Assembly: GCF_026213295.1 (NCBI RefSeq)
Contig: NC_079413.1
Location: forward strand, 21,979,609-22,043,608
Direction: 5' to 3'
DNA from: Gadus chalcogrammus
Taxonomy: Eukaryota > Chordata > Actinopteri > Gadiformes > Gadidae
DNA length: 64,000 nt
Program-made: the position numbers and the translations under genes
Shown here: positions 39,201 to 50,530 of the stretch, in pieces
Layout: each line of letters opens with the position of its first letter
How positions within the stretch are numbered: the stretch's first letter is position 1
Notes under the pieces: generated by a model
Database searches by the model: none
What the model was told of the DNA's origin: nothing
The model's input: only the letters and a program-made list of their open reading frames with translations

Positions 39201-41466
39201 CTGCACCGTGATCCAATTGGATCAGGGTTTCTTTTACATGACGACATCCTGTTTCAAATGGCCGTCGATCCCTCACCCTGGTGGTTTCCCTCCCTTCACT
39301 TAGGTACCCCAATGCCTCCTACTGGACGGTTGAGTTGGGCCGCCGGAATCTGAACGGCTCCAACTCCTTCAACATGACCCTGGGGGTGAAATCCATCACC
39401 CTCAGCAATCTCACCGGAGACAACATCGCCGTGCTCATGCTGTCCAGTGCACCGAGGCTCTCGGACTACATCCAGCCCATCTGTCTGGACCAGGGGATGG
39501 GCAGCTTCCTGAACAACACTGACTGTTGGATGGCAGGCTGGGGCATGGGCCAGGGAGGCGGTGAGGACCCCCATCCACAGCGCAACCCCTTCTAGTGTCA
39601 ACAAGGCTTTTTGTTACAAAATCGGATCATTGATTGTAGTTCTACTAGTTCTTTGTTTCACTCACTCAGCGTGGCTCTGTATATTGTCCAAACTGTTTGG
39701 TTGACCGTGACTTTCTCTGACCTGACCGCAGCCCAAGAAACCCTGCAGGAGTTCAACACCACGGTGGTGGGTTGTAGCAACACGTCATCCAGTGACTACA
39801 TCTGCACCGAAGCGCTGACTGTGAGACAGGTAAGGAAAGGACAACAGTTCAGAATCCTGTTCATGGCTCACAATCAGTGGCGGTGGGTCAATAGAGGGCG
39901 CTAGGGCGCCGCCCCTCCGTGAAGTATTCACTTGAATATATCTGCCAACTATTAATCAACTATTATCAATACGAAATAAATCAACAAAAATACATAGTGT
40001 TTATCCTCGTTTAATTGTGTGATATACTTGTCACTGCCAGCAACCATTTAAATGTGTCTGAACGACAATGATTTGGGCTAGGCTAGTTATTGGTCTTTCG
40101 AAATAAAGCCTTCCTCCAAGTCAGGGGCGCCGGCCGCGTTGAAGTCAATGTAAGCTCGCTAATTTTTTGCTGTCTATCAAGCAGAGGCAACTTTTGTTAT
40201 CACCACATGATTGGACAGTTCAGCGAATCAATCAAATAGGTTACCTCCCTCAGCAGCATTTCGCGCAACACAACTACATGTAGAGAAGAGATAGATTGCT
40301 AAATAGCAGAGTTGCAAGCACCTTTTCAGTGGAGGAATTGGACTCCCCAAGCAATGTTATACTTAAAAGGAGCACGTAAGTTACATATTAATTAAGTCCT
40401 TCGGCCTGTAGCATATGAACTAAATGAAGCAACTGTCCCATATTTCTAACTGCATTTGATGTAGACATTGATTTTCACAAAAAATGGACGCTATAGGACA
40501 GTGATCATGATTTTTCTCAATATCAGAATAACAACAATGGGTCAAATAGCAATGGCTGGTTGAATGGCCATAAAGTAGGTCTGTATATGCAGTGTAAGCT
40601 TGTCCAGGCCCTGCAAGTCAGGATGTATGCTATGAATCTGAATGAATAGTAGGTAAATAGGTAGTGGCCATCCCCAAAATGCACCGGAATACAGGAAATC
40701 AATTCTGCGGGGGGGAGACCCCAGACCCACTGTCTATAACTGTGCCCCACCGACATTTTTGATCACTAGCCGCCACTGCTCACCATGCCAAAATGTATGT
40801 TCAAGATTTACATCATAGCCGTTTGCCTTAGCATAATGCCTAAGTCATATTTTAAAGTTCATTGTGTATTTAGCGTAAAAAGTTAGAAGATATAGATATA
40901 AGATATAGCCAATGAGGCCCAGTGAATCAGATATCACAATTTGGCCAAAATATGACTTAAATATGGCAATCATGCCCTGATGCTAACGATATGTGAGAAT
41001 TGCGCATGATTTGTCATTGGTAAGCTACATTCATAGGTTACAGTCGTTTTCAAGCTAGGGGTGGACACATGTTGGTGCTCTGGAGTTAGTTTGGAGGGCT
41101 GTGTGTGGCTCGGTGCCGGTGGGGATGACAACGTGTGTTTGGTTTCAGGGTGACGCCGGAGGCCCCCTGATGTGCAAGAGCGGCAACTCTTGGACCCAAG
41201 TGGCCGGGCTTCCCAACGTCATGGGCAACAGCAGCATGGTGCGCTCAGAGAGAGCCGCCGACCAGTCCATGTTCACCTCCACAACGCGATTTGCTGGCTT
41301 CCTGAGGGAAACTCTGGGGAGCCTGCCGTCCCCCACCAACGTCACCACGACCACCGCCCCCACCACCACCACCGCCCCCACCACCAGTCACGCGTCAGAC
41401 GCACGCTTCTCCATGTCCTACATCCTCCTCCTCTCCTCCATCTACCTCTACTCTGCGCTGGTCTAG
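33026..41466 (+). CDS. Polyserase-like protein, copy A: active trypsin domain plus dead protease domain
   Basis: Exons: 33026-33077, 35579-35599, 36033-36192, 36320-36588, 36996-37129, 38002-38269, 38701-38869, 39304-39560, 39732-39829 and 41149-41466, giving 581 residues. Signal peptide: [16 protein letters not shown]. Domain 1: activation at R34/I35 (TRIVGG), His74 (TAAHC), Asp122 (NDNDICLL), Ser215 (GDSGGP), and pocket Asp209, so trypsin-like. Domain 2 starts after about residue 302 and has lost the triad: Ser354 replaces His (SDASC), Asn398 replaces Asp (GDNIAVL), and Ala479 replaces Ser (GDAGGP); the activation site reads RGLVQ. A Thr/Pro stalk ([11 protein letters not shown]) and a hydrophobic C-terminus suggest a GPI anchor. 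In mammals polyserases PRSS36 and PRSS53 map to the same cluster and also carry inactive domains; which one is orthologous I cannot say. An extracellular role is inferred. Confidence 0.9.
33184..33363. repeat. (GT)n followed by (GAGT)n microsatellite
   Basis: GT from about 33184 to 33268, then about 20 perfect GAGT units to 33351, then GT again. It lies in intron 1 of polyserase copy A. Copy B has only a shorter GT tract at the same place, so the tetranucleotide array arose after duplication or was lost in B. Confidence 0.97.
34755..34950. repeat. Degenerate GGTTA-rich minisatellite, copy A
   Basis: Loose tandem units such as aggtagggttatggttaggt and gggtttaaggtagggtta, in polyserase intron 1. 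The matching array in copy B is at about 55604-55820. Confidence 0.8.
36615..36828 (+). mobile_element. Headless SINE in polyserase intron 4, copy A
   Basis: Starting at gtcctgagtgtcgaggtgtc it matches the SINE at 25995 through gcatgaatggttgaatg and the tail atgcagaccatgtaccattt, but lacks the tRNA-like head. Present at the same place in copy B, so older than the duplication. Confidence 0.75.
37264..37817. mobile_element. Harbinger-like MITE, only in copy A
   Basis: The ends are inverted repeats (tgccgcttttccac... and its complement gtggaaaagcggca). The flanking ATA at 37261-37263 and 37818-37820 is a 3-base target duplication. Copy B at 58106-58108 has a single ATA in otherwise matching sequence (gatgacatagtgagtta), which is the empty site. 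Length is 554 bases. It contains gtcgagtcgtgtcg-type repeats inside both ends and no transposase frame. Confidence 0.93.
39875..40778. mobile_element. hAT-type element in polyserase intron 9, copy A
   Basis: Ends cagtggcgg and ccgccactg. The 8-base flanks ctcacaat (39867-39874) and ctcaccat (40779-40786) agree at seven positions. It is shared with copy B, so it inserted before the duplication. No transposase frame is seen. Confidence 0.85.
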
Positions 41467-41875
41467 AGGCAGCCTGGCCTGGAAGGGCTCGACTCCGGTT
41501 TATTTTCACGTTGTTTGGATCTCATGGAGGGAAGTATGTGATCATGTAAAGAAACGATCACACAGCATCTTGTTTTTCCTTTTGGGGTTTTCATGGACTG
41601 CTGGAGTGGGTGGAGTCTCAGCTTACACATGATATATAGTTTGTGTTGATCATATTACGTGGAAAAGATCCTTTTTGTTCTGCATGTGAAGGTGCAGAGT
41701 TATAAAATACATATCTCTTTTTGATATGTGCTTCTTATTTTGTTTGGGGTTGAAATTGTCTTTCGTTTAGCTAGCAATTGTTAGGAGAGACTAAAGGTTG
41801 GGAAAGTAATTCCACTGGGGGTTTGTCATATGACCTTAATAAGCTGAAAAGTCAATTTAAAAGTTTCATTTAAAA

Positions 41876-41881
41876 AATAAA
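41876..41881 (+). promoter_or_regulatory. Candidate polyadenylation signal, polyserase copy A
   Basis: AATAAA 410 bases after the stop codon, conserved in copy B at 62204-62209. No strong GT-rich element follows, so the site is tentative. Confidence 0.45.
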
Positions 41882-42031
41882 TTCAGTTAAACAAGTTGAT
41901 CGTGACAAATGAATACCGCTGTAGAGGTTTTTGAAGTGTGAATGCCCGATATGAGTACTTAATAATACCATTACAGTTGGGAGAACAGTCAATGGGAACC
42001 CACTGTTTCAGCAGGAATACAAACACTATGG

Positions 42032-42640
42032 CTGGGTTGCACCAACATGGATTGATTAATCCTGGTTTAGGGTTAATCTATGGTAAGTAAATCTAGGTTA
42101 AAACTGATTCATAATTAATCACAGATGTGTTGCACATTTTAGTTGTAACTCTGGATTAGGTAAACTAGTTTAAACAAGGATTAAAATAGGAATAGTTTGT
42201 GTTCAGTGTCTGCCATGATGGATTCCGGCGAAATGTGAACAAATTCAGGATGTAGGTTCAATAAAGATGGACCACAATATATTCACAAGCTCTCTCGTAA
42301 ACTCGTTGCTTTTTGAATAAATGTAACCGTTGTTAACTTAACTGTTACAGCTGACACTACAGCACTTGATACTTGTAGCAAGCTAGCTTGGCTTGTACAT
42401 TTTTTAGATATGGCACGACACGTTAAATTAAGATATGATACGTCAAAGGGATCCAACTTTTTGACATTTGAAAAGATGTTGCTCAAGGACTTGATGGAGG
42501 AGTTTGGTGTTATTATTGAGGATAAGAGGACTGACAGTATGACGCTCAGTAGCGGCGTGGTAACCGGGAGAGTCGAGAGAATTCCCGGTGGGCTGTTAAC
42601 GTTTCGGGGCCGACCGCCGGGCTGATTTTGCGAGCTAACT
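42032..42640 (+). mobile_element. Harbinger-type relic with MYB-like protein fragment, copy A
   Basis: It starts near ggctgggttgcaccaacatg, a typical miniature-element end. From 42410 a 71-codon frame includes FEKMLLKDLMEEFGVIIEDK, which resembles the trihelix/MYB-like DNA-binding protein carried by fish Harbinger transposons. No full-length protein or right end was found. In copy B the same stretch is broken by an indel near 62770, so it is not under coding constraint. Confidence 0.45.
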
Positions 42641-42974
42641 ATTGCATATATAAGTTCCTTGCTGTGCCGTCCGGCCAGCCAAAGCTGTGCGCTACTCTCT
42701 CTCTCACTGTCTCCCACATACAAACACACGCAAGCACTCACAAACTGTTAGCGTTGCAACCAAGTCGATATTAGTAGAGGGGGAGTAAATGAGTGGCACG
42801 ACCGTGGTGGGCCTTGAATTGCAGAAAGCTAAATACGTACACAGCTATGACGACGTTGAACTCTGTACGCCATAACAAATAAATGAGAGTAGGCCATGAA
42901 GAAGATGAAAATGGGCAGATTTAGAAAAAGTAGCTAGCTAACCATTATTATCAGTATGATTTATCAGTACAAAT

Positions 42975-44105
42975 GCTGTATAATAATAATAATCATACAT
43001 TTTATTTCATTCGCCTTTCATGTCTCCCAAGGACACTGTGCAGTAAAGGTAAAACAAAATGTTAATAAAATAACATTAGACATCAAACAGAGACAATAAA
43101 ACAGACACTGAACATTTGTTAAACACAGTATAAAAATCAAACAACTACATAATACATTAAACGGCGGTAAAAGATACATGGGAAGAGGAAATGGAAGGGG
43201 GTAGTGCATTGGTCAGCCCAGGTCAAGGTCAGGGTAGGAGGCGTTGGGGTAGGAGGGAAAAGCCAGGGTGAAGAGGTGGGTTTTCAATAGAGGTTTGAAA
43301 GTGGACAGGGAAGTGCATTGACACAGTACAAGTGGGAGGGAGCTCCAGGGCCTTGGAGCGGCCACGCTCAATGCCCTGTCACCCGTGGTGCGGAGGTGTG
43401 CGGCGGGGGTGGAGAGGAGGTGGGCTTCAGTGGAGCGTAAGGTGCGGGTTGGTCGGTAGGGGGCCCAGGAGGTTCAGAAAGATAGGAAGGTGCAAGATGA
43501 TGTTGTGCTTTGAAAGCAAGGAGAATGATTTTAAATTGAAAACAGTAACAGGGAGCCAGTGTAGTTGGTGGAGGATGGCAGTGATGCGTTGCCAGGGCCT
43601 AGTGCGGGTGAGAACTCTTGCAGCGGAATTTTGTACGTATTGGAGTCTGTTAGGTAACTTTGCTGAGACACCGAAGAGAAGGGCATTGCAGTAGTCTACT
43701 CTGGAGGATATGAAGGCGGGGATATGAAGAAGGTGGAATCTATAATGACACCACGGTTTTTATCTTCAGAGGTGGTGGAGGTGAAAATGCCAGGGATGGA
43801 TAACTGAGAGTGTTTGAGTTTTTTCAACAGTCAATGGTGGTAGCATGTTTGGCAAAAGCCAAATACTTTTTTTTATTTTTGCAGCCAAAGAACTGAGGCA
43901 GCCCAGCGATGCTGATGAGATATACATATGCAGAACTATAGGAAAAGATATAATATTTAGCATGGGCGATTTTAGATTCTGACTTTTGGGGGAGCTCAGC
44001 CACTAGGAAGCCACAGGGGTAAATTAAGTTTATAAAGGGGGAGGGGATTTTGAATATCGTAGATTTGATTTCCTGCATTCTGCTGCACTCAAGGGCGACC
44101 TGATG
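42975..44105 (-). mobile_element. L2-like LINE fragment, copy A
   Basis: It begins with an (AAT)n tail and cattcgcctttcatgtctcc and runs antisense through text such as gggagccagtgtagttggtg and ggcattgcagtagtctactc. These resemble the 3' coding end of the LINE at 48975. Frames are broken. The right limit is uncertain. The same fragment occurs in copy B from about 63310. Confidence 0.6.
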
Positions 44106-44837
44106 GAGATCCTGAATTTATTCTGGTGGGGGGGAAATCTGTATATTTATCCATCAATCCAACACATTGTATATTTTTGAACAGTCTGCTGGTTTATTCA
44201 GTCAGAAAAGCACAGACCTTTTGTCACAGTTTAACCTTAGTTAAACTCATAATACCAATGAGTATTTCATCCAAGAGAAAAGGATTAAACACATTTTGGC
44301 TAGCTCTTAAAGAAGGAATAATTTGTTCATGACTTAACCTTTTTATCTGAGTTATAGACAACATTGTTGTACATTTAGTATTATGTAATATTATATTATC
44401 CATGATTTTTCTTTTGTCCTGTCCAAGATTCTGGGACCATTATTTTCTTAGTTATTATGCTGTGACATGTCTAAGCCAATAGATGGCAGTGGGAGCTGAA
44501 TAATGCAGTTCTGAACCACTATAGCTATGAAAGGAAAAATACATTTTGGATGAAGGAATAATCAAATTGAGGTGAACTGTAATAACAAATTTGAGGTATA
44601 TTTAATTTCCTTTGGGTAATAAACACTCAAAAATTACCACATTTCTCCCCCTTATTTTGTATTTACACAGTTACTGAAACACATTGGTTTTCAAAGTAAT
44701 GTAGCTCGAGGGCTATGTTTGTTTTGTTATTAGTTTTGGTATTGTTTATACCACTGCTATTGGTCGCTGATGTGTTCCCATCATGCTTTGCTTGAGGAAG
44801 TCAGTAAGTGAGGAGTTAGTGGAGACAGTTAGTTAAT

Positions 44838-44890
44838 GTTAGGGTTAGGGTTAGGGTTAGTAAGGGTTAGGGTTAGGGTTAGGGTTAGAG
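44838..44890. repeat. Interstitial telomere-like (TTAGGG)n tract
   Basis: About eight TTAGGG units in direct order with one TAAG interruption, in the spacer after the copy A LINE fragment. Confidence 0.95.
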
Positions 44891-45197
44891 TAAGGTCTTG
44901 GTGTACACTTGGAACAATACAATAAAGTCACTGAAAGAATATCACTCCTCTGCTTTTGACATTCGCCACAGTAAACTATACATGGTAAATATGGAAAATG
45001 GATACAAAAAATTTCGAACTATTATTCTATTGACACCGGAAATGTGTATTTTAGCGACCCTGGGACATTTAAAGAGTTTGTGTGTTATTTGTTGCATTGT
45101 CAATCAGTGTGGGGGGCGAATCGCCAGGCCAGCTGGGGGCGGGGCTTGGGAGAACAGGTGGGGGGGGGTATGCGTGTCGAAGGGTTCTGTTTCGCAG

Positions 45198-45959
45198 TAG
45201 TGGTGGATTTAATGATTCGTTTACGTGAACCAGTTCGCGTCAGTCAGTTCGCCAAGAGGAGTCGTTCGCGAATCGTTCGTTCGTTCGTTCAGTCAGTCCA
45301 GTTTCCGTTCCCGGTAGGGGTGAATCGCATCATGGAATGCACCCATTGCATGGTTCTCAGCTGAGTCAGTCAGACTCAGTGCTACCGTAAACTCGACTGA
45401 ACAGGTTCAGTCGAGTTTTCTGTGAATCGAATGGTGAATCGAATCATGGAATGTGTTTGTGCACGGTTATGCTGACTCTGAGTCAGTCAGACTCAGACTC
45501 TCAAAGGATCTTGGAACTTAAGTCGGTCATTAGCTGCTGACTTTATCCTGAAAGGTGAGTCAATATCGTTAATTTTATATATTAAAAAAATACCCGAGAT
45601 AAAGGAACAATGTGTCAACCCTAACCCAAAGAATATACAAAGAAAACATGCATTTACCATTTCACTGATATTTAATCGTATTATCGTACGCTCACTAAGC
45701 CCCTTAGTGGTTTTTCCCCCAAGAAATCGGTTTATTTTTGTCTTGCATACGATTGTCTGGCTCTCGTGAGTCGTCTCGGTCCCTCTTCACCACTCACACA
45801 GTGAGTGAACGAACTGTCAGCGAGTCGTGGGTCCGGGAGGTGTCGAGTCTGAGTCACGAACGAGACAAGCGAGACGAACGAAAGAGAAGAACCAGTTCGG
45901 TTCGTTTGTTTAACGATTCGTTCATTCGAACGAATCAGTTCGCGACTGAACCACCTCTA
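45198..45959. mobile_element. hAT-like MITE with 8-base target duplication
   Basis: Ends tagtggtgg and ccacctcta. The flanks tttcgcag (45190-45197) and gttcgcag (45960-45967) agree at seven of eight positions. The inside is rich in attcgttcgtt repeats, as in the element at 3712, and holds a perfect 14-bp hairpin with arms 45389-45402 and 45405-45418. No transposase frame is seen. Confidence 0.85.
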
Positions 45960-46168
45960 GTTCGCAGTTCTGTGCGTCCTGGTGAACCTGTTGGTGTGTG
46001 TGTATTTTGGCTGTTGGTTACGGGTTACATTGACCAGGTTTGTAGCAATGAAGGTACCAAGGTACCAGTACTTAGGATATCCCTTATTTCACAGATGAGG
46101 TCATTACAGTATCAACATACATTTTTATAAAACTTGTGATGCAAAAAAATGAAAAAGTGCAACATGTA

Positions 46169-46169
46169 C

Positions 46170-46199
<30 letters not shown>
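46169..46199. repeat. (TAGA)n microsatellite with LINE-like tail
   Basis: About seven TAGA/GATA units followed by taaatactttaataatag. That phrase often ends fish Rex/RTE-type LINEs, so this may be the 3' end of such a fragment. Confidence 0.7.
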
Positions 46200-46200
<1 letters not shown>

Positions 46201-46790
46201 ATACTTTAATAATAGACTAACACTATGAGATACAGACCACTATTTCGGGAGCACTAAACTATGTCGCTTCACTTTCAGGGACCCATACATTTTTATCAAA
46301 CTTGTGATGCAAAAGAAAATCAACAAGTAGGCTACACCATGTACTAGACTAATACTATGAGTCTAAAAGGTGTTGTACTTGTTGATTAGCTCACGTTGTT
46401 CAGGCAAGGAAAACACCTCCAGCTGATAAAATTCTGCCAGCCTTTTTTTTTCCTGAAAATTAGTGTTACCGATTGTGTTTAACCGCCGACTTGTGTGGGT
46501 ACCAACAGCGCTGGAAGGACGACACCGCTACACAGGACTTGGTCTTTGCTGGTCCTCTTTATTCTCCTGTTTGAATGGCGACACACAAACCGTGTCAACC
46601 ACCATCAACTGCATTAATGTTCAGACCTCAAGCCTAGATAGATTTATCTCCCTCAAATATACATTCTACATAAAACACGTGATCGTATAGTGGTTAATTT
46701 ATATAACTCCATGTGAATCCCATATTTATGAAAGCCCACCTGTTTGAATGGCGACACACAAACCGCGTCAACCGACATCAACTGCATTAA

Positions 46791-48606
46791 AGGTTGGGTA
46801 GGTGATTTGCGAAACGCCAGCAGATTTTGAAAATACACAACTCAAATGGTCCTACCCCCTCTCCTTCAACGCTGACTCTGACTCCACCCATTCCAAGTAC
46901 CTGGACGCGCAATCATGCACGAGCGCGAACAGAGATGCGCGAGAGCGAGCCAGGCTAGCGTAGGTTTTCGTTTAACAACATGGCACTACATTCAGCTGTA
47001 AGTTGCACCCAGTACCGCGGGAAGTAGGGGTGCTGGGGGTGCTGCAACACCCCCTGTCCGAGGCCCTGTCTTATCACAGAAAACGATCATTTCTAAAAAC
47101 TCCGGCCAAAGTGGAGATTTCTGAAGACGCCGGTTATGTGTTGTCGTGTCAACGGGGAGAAACGGGATTTTAGGTTCTGAAGCGTCACATTATGCACCAG
47201 GAAATGCTTAACGTCATGTGAGCGCCCGCTGTACCGTATTGGTCCGAATATAAACACAAACCCCATTGTAAGACGACCTATATTTGGAAAAAAGATTTGA
47301 AGACCAGATCCGGTTTTTATGAATAAATAAATTGTATTCATTGAAATAATATACGAAAATAAAAAGGCATCGAATAAAACACTGCATTGCCACTAAACAG
47401 TAGTGCAAATAGGCCGTACTGATGTGTACACCAAAGACTATTCCTGACACTCCTCTGCCCCGCTGCGTTCGCTCTGGCTGTGGTCGCTCCGAACTGTTTC
47501 GGCCCGTGGCAAAGCGAGTCATCCTCGCTGCTGTCCAAGGCATTTTGAGACGCAGCATTTATTTAATGCTCATATGACCTAGTGCTGAAAAAAGGTTATA
47601 TGAAAAAGTGTGAGGGTAGCGGTGGTGCGCTAAACTTGTTCTGTGAGCAGCTGGATGTGAACGATCGATTTTCAACTGTGCGCGCATGCACTGGTGTAAT
47701 TGAGCTGCGCTGCTATACATCTTTTTTATCAATGTAACGAGTTGCGAGTCTAGTGCAGGCTGAGTTTTTTTTTTCCCAGCACCCCCTGCTGAGAATACGT
47801 TCTCGCTGCTATGGTTGCACCAGATGTTATAAACATTAAACGGTCACATAAATCATTACTATTTTTAGAAAATGTATGTTTGTTTCACATAATTGTATTG
47901 GAAGTCCTGGTTTTCACTAGGGTTGCCGCGGTGTGGACATTTTCACACCGAGTAATACACTCGTCTCCACACCGGTATTACCGAGTATAAACGGTATAAA
48001 CTTTGAAACTAGGTCAACCGCCACACAAGCATCGGTTTTTAGACCCTTCTTGTCCTTCAGTTGCCGCCAACGTTCGAAAGCAGTGCCTAGGATTATTCTT
48101 GATTTCAGTTTTTCTCTTTCAGCGTTTTTATTATCAATTACTCTCTGAAAAAGAGTTTTCCTTCTCTTTGCTGGTGGTGGTGGTGGTGGTGGGGATGGTG
48201 GCGTCTTGTCTGCCATGGAAATTGTCTTCTACTGCTAGGTCCAAATGTGGATTAACTAGTTCCAGTAGCTACCGCAGGATAACAACAAACAGGAGCTTGC
48301 TCTGGGTCACGAGCTCTGGGTCACGAGTACTGCACGAAGGGGTCGCACGCGGGGCGCGGGGGAGGGGGAGTGCAGTACGACGGTTTGATTGACGTACTTA
48401 CTGTCCAATGCAACTCGGTGGCAATGGAAATGATTGGCTGGAGTTTTTCGAGCCCTGCCCGTTCCACAGATGATTGACTTGTTTAATTTTCATCAGTACA
48501 TCAGTACTTCTAACTCAGTGGCTGTAAGCGGGTTATGATTAAGCGGGGTAAGGATTTCAAGTAATTTGGCAAAAATGGCCAAAAAAGCGAATCACCTACC
48601 CAACCT
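46791..48606. mobile_element. TTAA-target DNA transposon (piggyBac or Kolobok class), 1.8 kb
   Basis: The inverted ends read aggttgggtaggtgatt at both sides. The element is flanked by TTAA at 46787-46790 and 48607-48610. A nearby paralogous segment (about 46569-46628) has the uninterrupted target, ctgcattaatgttcag. On the - strand, 47917-48216 encodes 99 residues with AFERWRQLKDKKGLKTDACV, a pattern I associate with fish DNA-transposon proteins. Sequence around 47022 and 47780 (ggggtgctgggggtgctg and agcaccccctgct) suggests another element nested inside. Confidence 0.8.
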
Positions 48607-48974
48607 TTAATGTTCAGACATGTCTAACAAAAAGTAACAATTATAATCCAAAATAAAAACCAAACATAACAGAGAGCCCGCTAGCGAGCAAACAGCTAGC
48701 TAATTAGCTTTAGCTCAACACGCGGTTGGGAGTACTACTTTAAATATAATAGTAATTCCTGCACATAAATGTCTGTTACTTTCGTATTACATACAGGTAA
48801 TATTTACATTCTAAATACACATCATTGGTCGGTACAAACGAGCCAAAACCATTAAACACCACATCGCTCACGCGTACTCACCTCCAGCCTAGATAGATTT
48901 ATCTGCGGTGGTACGTAGGCTACGGCGCGCGAAAATAGACAATCGATGCAGTTGCACCATTCTGTCGCTAGGTG

Positions 48975-50530
48975 GCAATAATAATAATAAATAATAATAC
49001 ATTTAATTTAGAGACGCCTTTCAAGACACCCGAGGTCGCCTTACAGAGCATATTGTCATCATGAATCGTTTAAAAAAAACAAGACATTGTGGAAAAAATA
49101 AATAAATAAATAAATAAACATAATAAATAAAAAATACATAAAACAAAAACAAGACAAAACAAAACAAACAAACAATCAAAACAGTGATCAGTTAGACGTT
49201 GTGTGCGAGTTTGAACAGGTGAGTTTTGAGTTGAGACTTGAAGGTTGTAATGGTGTCTGACTGTTTTATGTGTGGGGGGAGGGAGTTCCAGAACCTGGGT
49301 GCTGAACAGCTGAATGACCGGGCACCCATTGTAGTGAGTCGTGATGTGGGGATACATAGTAGTCCAGCAGAGGTTGAGCGGAGGGAGCGGGAGGGAGCGT
49401 ATTCTTGGAGGAGGTCGCAGAGGTAACTGGGGGCTAGGTTGTGGAGAGCTTTGTAGGTGAGGAGTAGGGTTTTGCATTGGATGCGGTAGTGTACTGGGAG
49501 CCAGTGAAGTTGGATGAGGACAGGGGTGATGGTCAGATTATTTGGTGCGGGTGATGATCCGGGCGGCTGAATTCTGAATGATCTGCAGTCTGTTGATGAG
49601 TTTGGTGGGGAGTCCGGTGAGGAGGGCGTTGCAGTAGTCTATGCGTGATGTGACAAATGAGTGAACTAGGATTTCTGTGCTGGATTGGGTCAGTGATGGG
49701 CGGAGTCTGGCGATGTTGCGGAGGTGGAAGAATGCAGTCCGGGTGATGTTGTGAATATGGGGTGCGAATGAGAGGGTGTTGTCCAGGATGACGCCGAGGC
49801 TCTTGACTTTGGAGGAGAAGGGTACTGGGAATCCATCGATGATTATGAGTGGAGCTGGGGTGTGTTGTGATTTAGTGAGGGTGGATTTGGATCCGATGAG
49901 CAGGGCCTCGGTCTTGTTTCCATTGAGTTTCAGGAAGTTCCTGCTCAACCAGCTCCGGATCTCTTCCAGGCACGTGATGAGGGAGGTTGGGGGGATGGCA
50001 GCGGTGGGTTTGGTGGAGATGTATACCTGTGTGTCGTCAGCGTAGCAGTGAAAATAGACCCTATGGTGACGGAGGAGTGTGCCCAGCGGGAGGAGGTAAG
50101 TGGTGAACAGGAGTGGACCCAAGACTGACCCCTGGGGGACACCCAGTGAGACACCTGAACACCCAGACACCCAGTGAGGTAGGATGTAAACCAGGAAAGT
50201 GCAGCACCAGTGATCCCAATGCCAGCCAGGCGGTCCAGGAGCAGAGGGTGGGACATGGTGTCGAATGCTGCGCTGAGATCGAGGAGGATGAGAATGGTGA
50301 GTAATCCAGAGTCGGCTGCAAGTAGGAGGTCGTTGGTGATTTTGACTAGGGCTGTTTCAGTGCTGTGTTTTGGACGGAAGCCAGATTGGAACGGTTCGTG
50401 GAGATTGTTTGTGTCGAGGTGGGACTGTAGTTGTGCGGCAACCACCCTTTCAAGTGTTTTGGAGATGAAAGGGAGATTGGAGATGGGCCGGTAATGGTTA
50501 AGGTCAGTTGGGTCCACGTATAAAACACGT
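48975..50530 (-). mobile_element. L2/CR1-clade LINE fragment with reverse transcriptase
   Basis: On the - strand the reverse transcriptase reads NHYRPISNLPFISKTLERV, LLDLSAAFDT (motif A), GVPQGSVLGPLLF (motif B) and YADDTQVYIS (motif C). The first part is in the frame of 49945-50553 and the second in that of 49538-50170, so a frameshift near 50150 breaks it. The 5' side (endonuclease) is missing beyond about 50530. The 3' end at about 48975 carries an (AAT)n tail. It is a dead, 5'-truncated copy. Confidence 0.88.

Noticed and set aside
42283..42741. A 152-residue frame on the - strand (172 residues at 62606-63124 in copy B)
   Set aside because: It is antisense to the Harbinger-type relic, and the two copies differ by length-changing indels; no known domain.
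47214..47558. A 114-residue frame on the - strand
   Set aside because: Lies inside the TTAA-target element and shows no domain; likely transposon debris.
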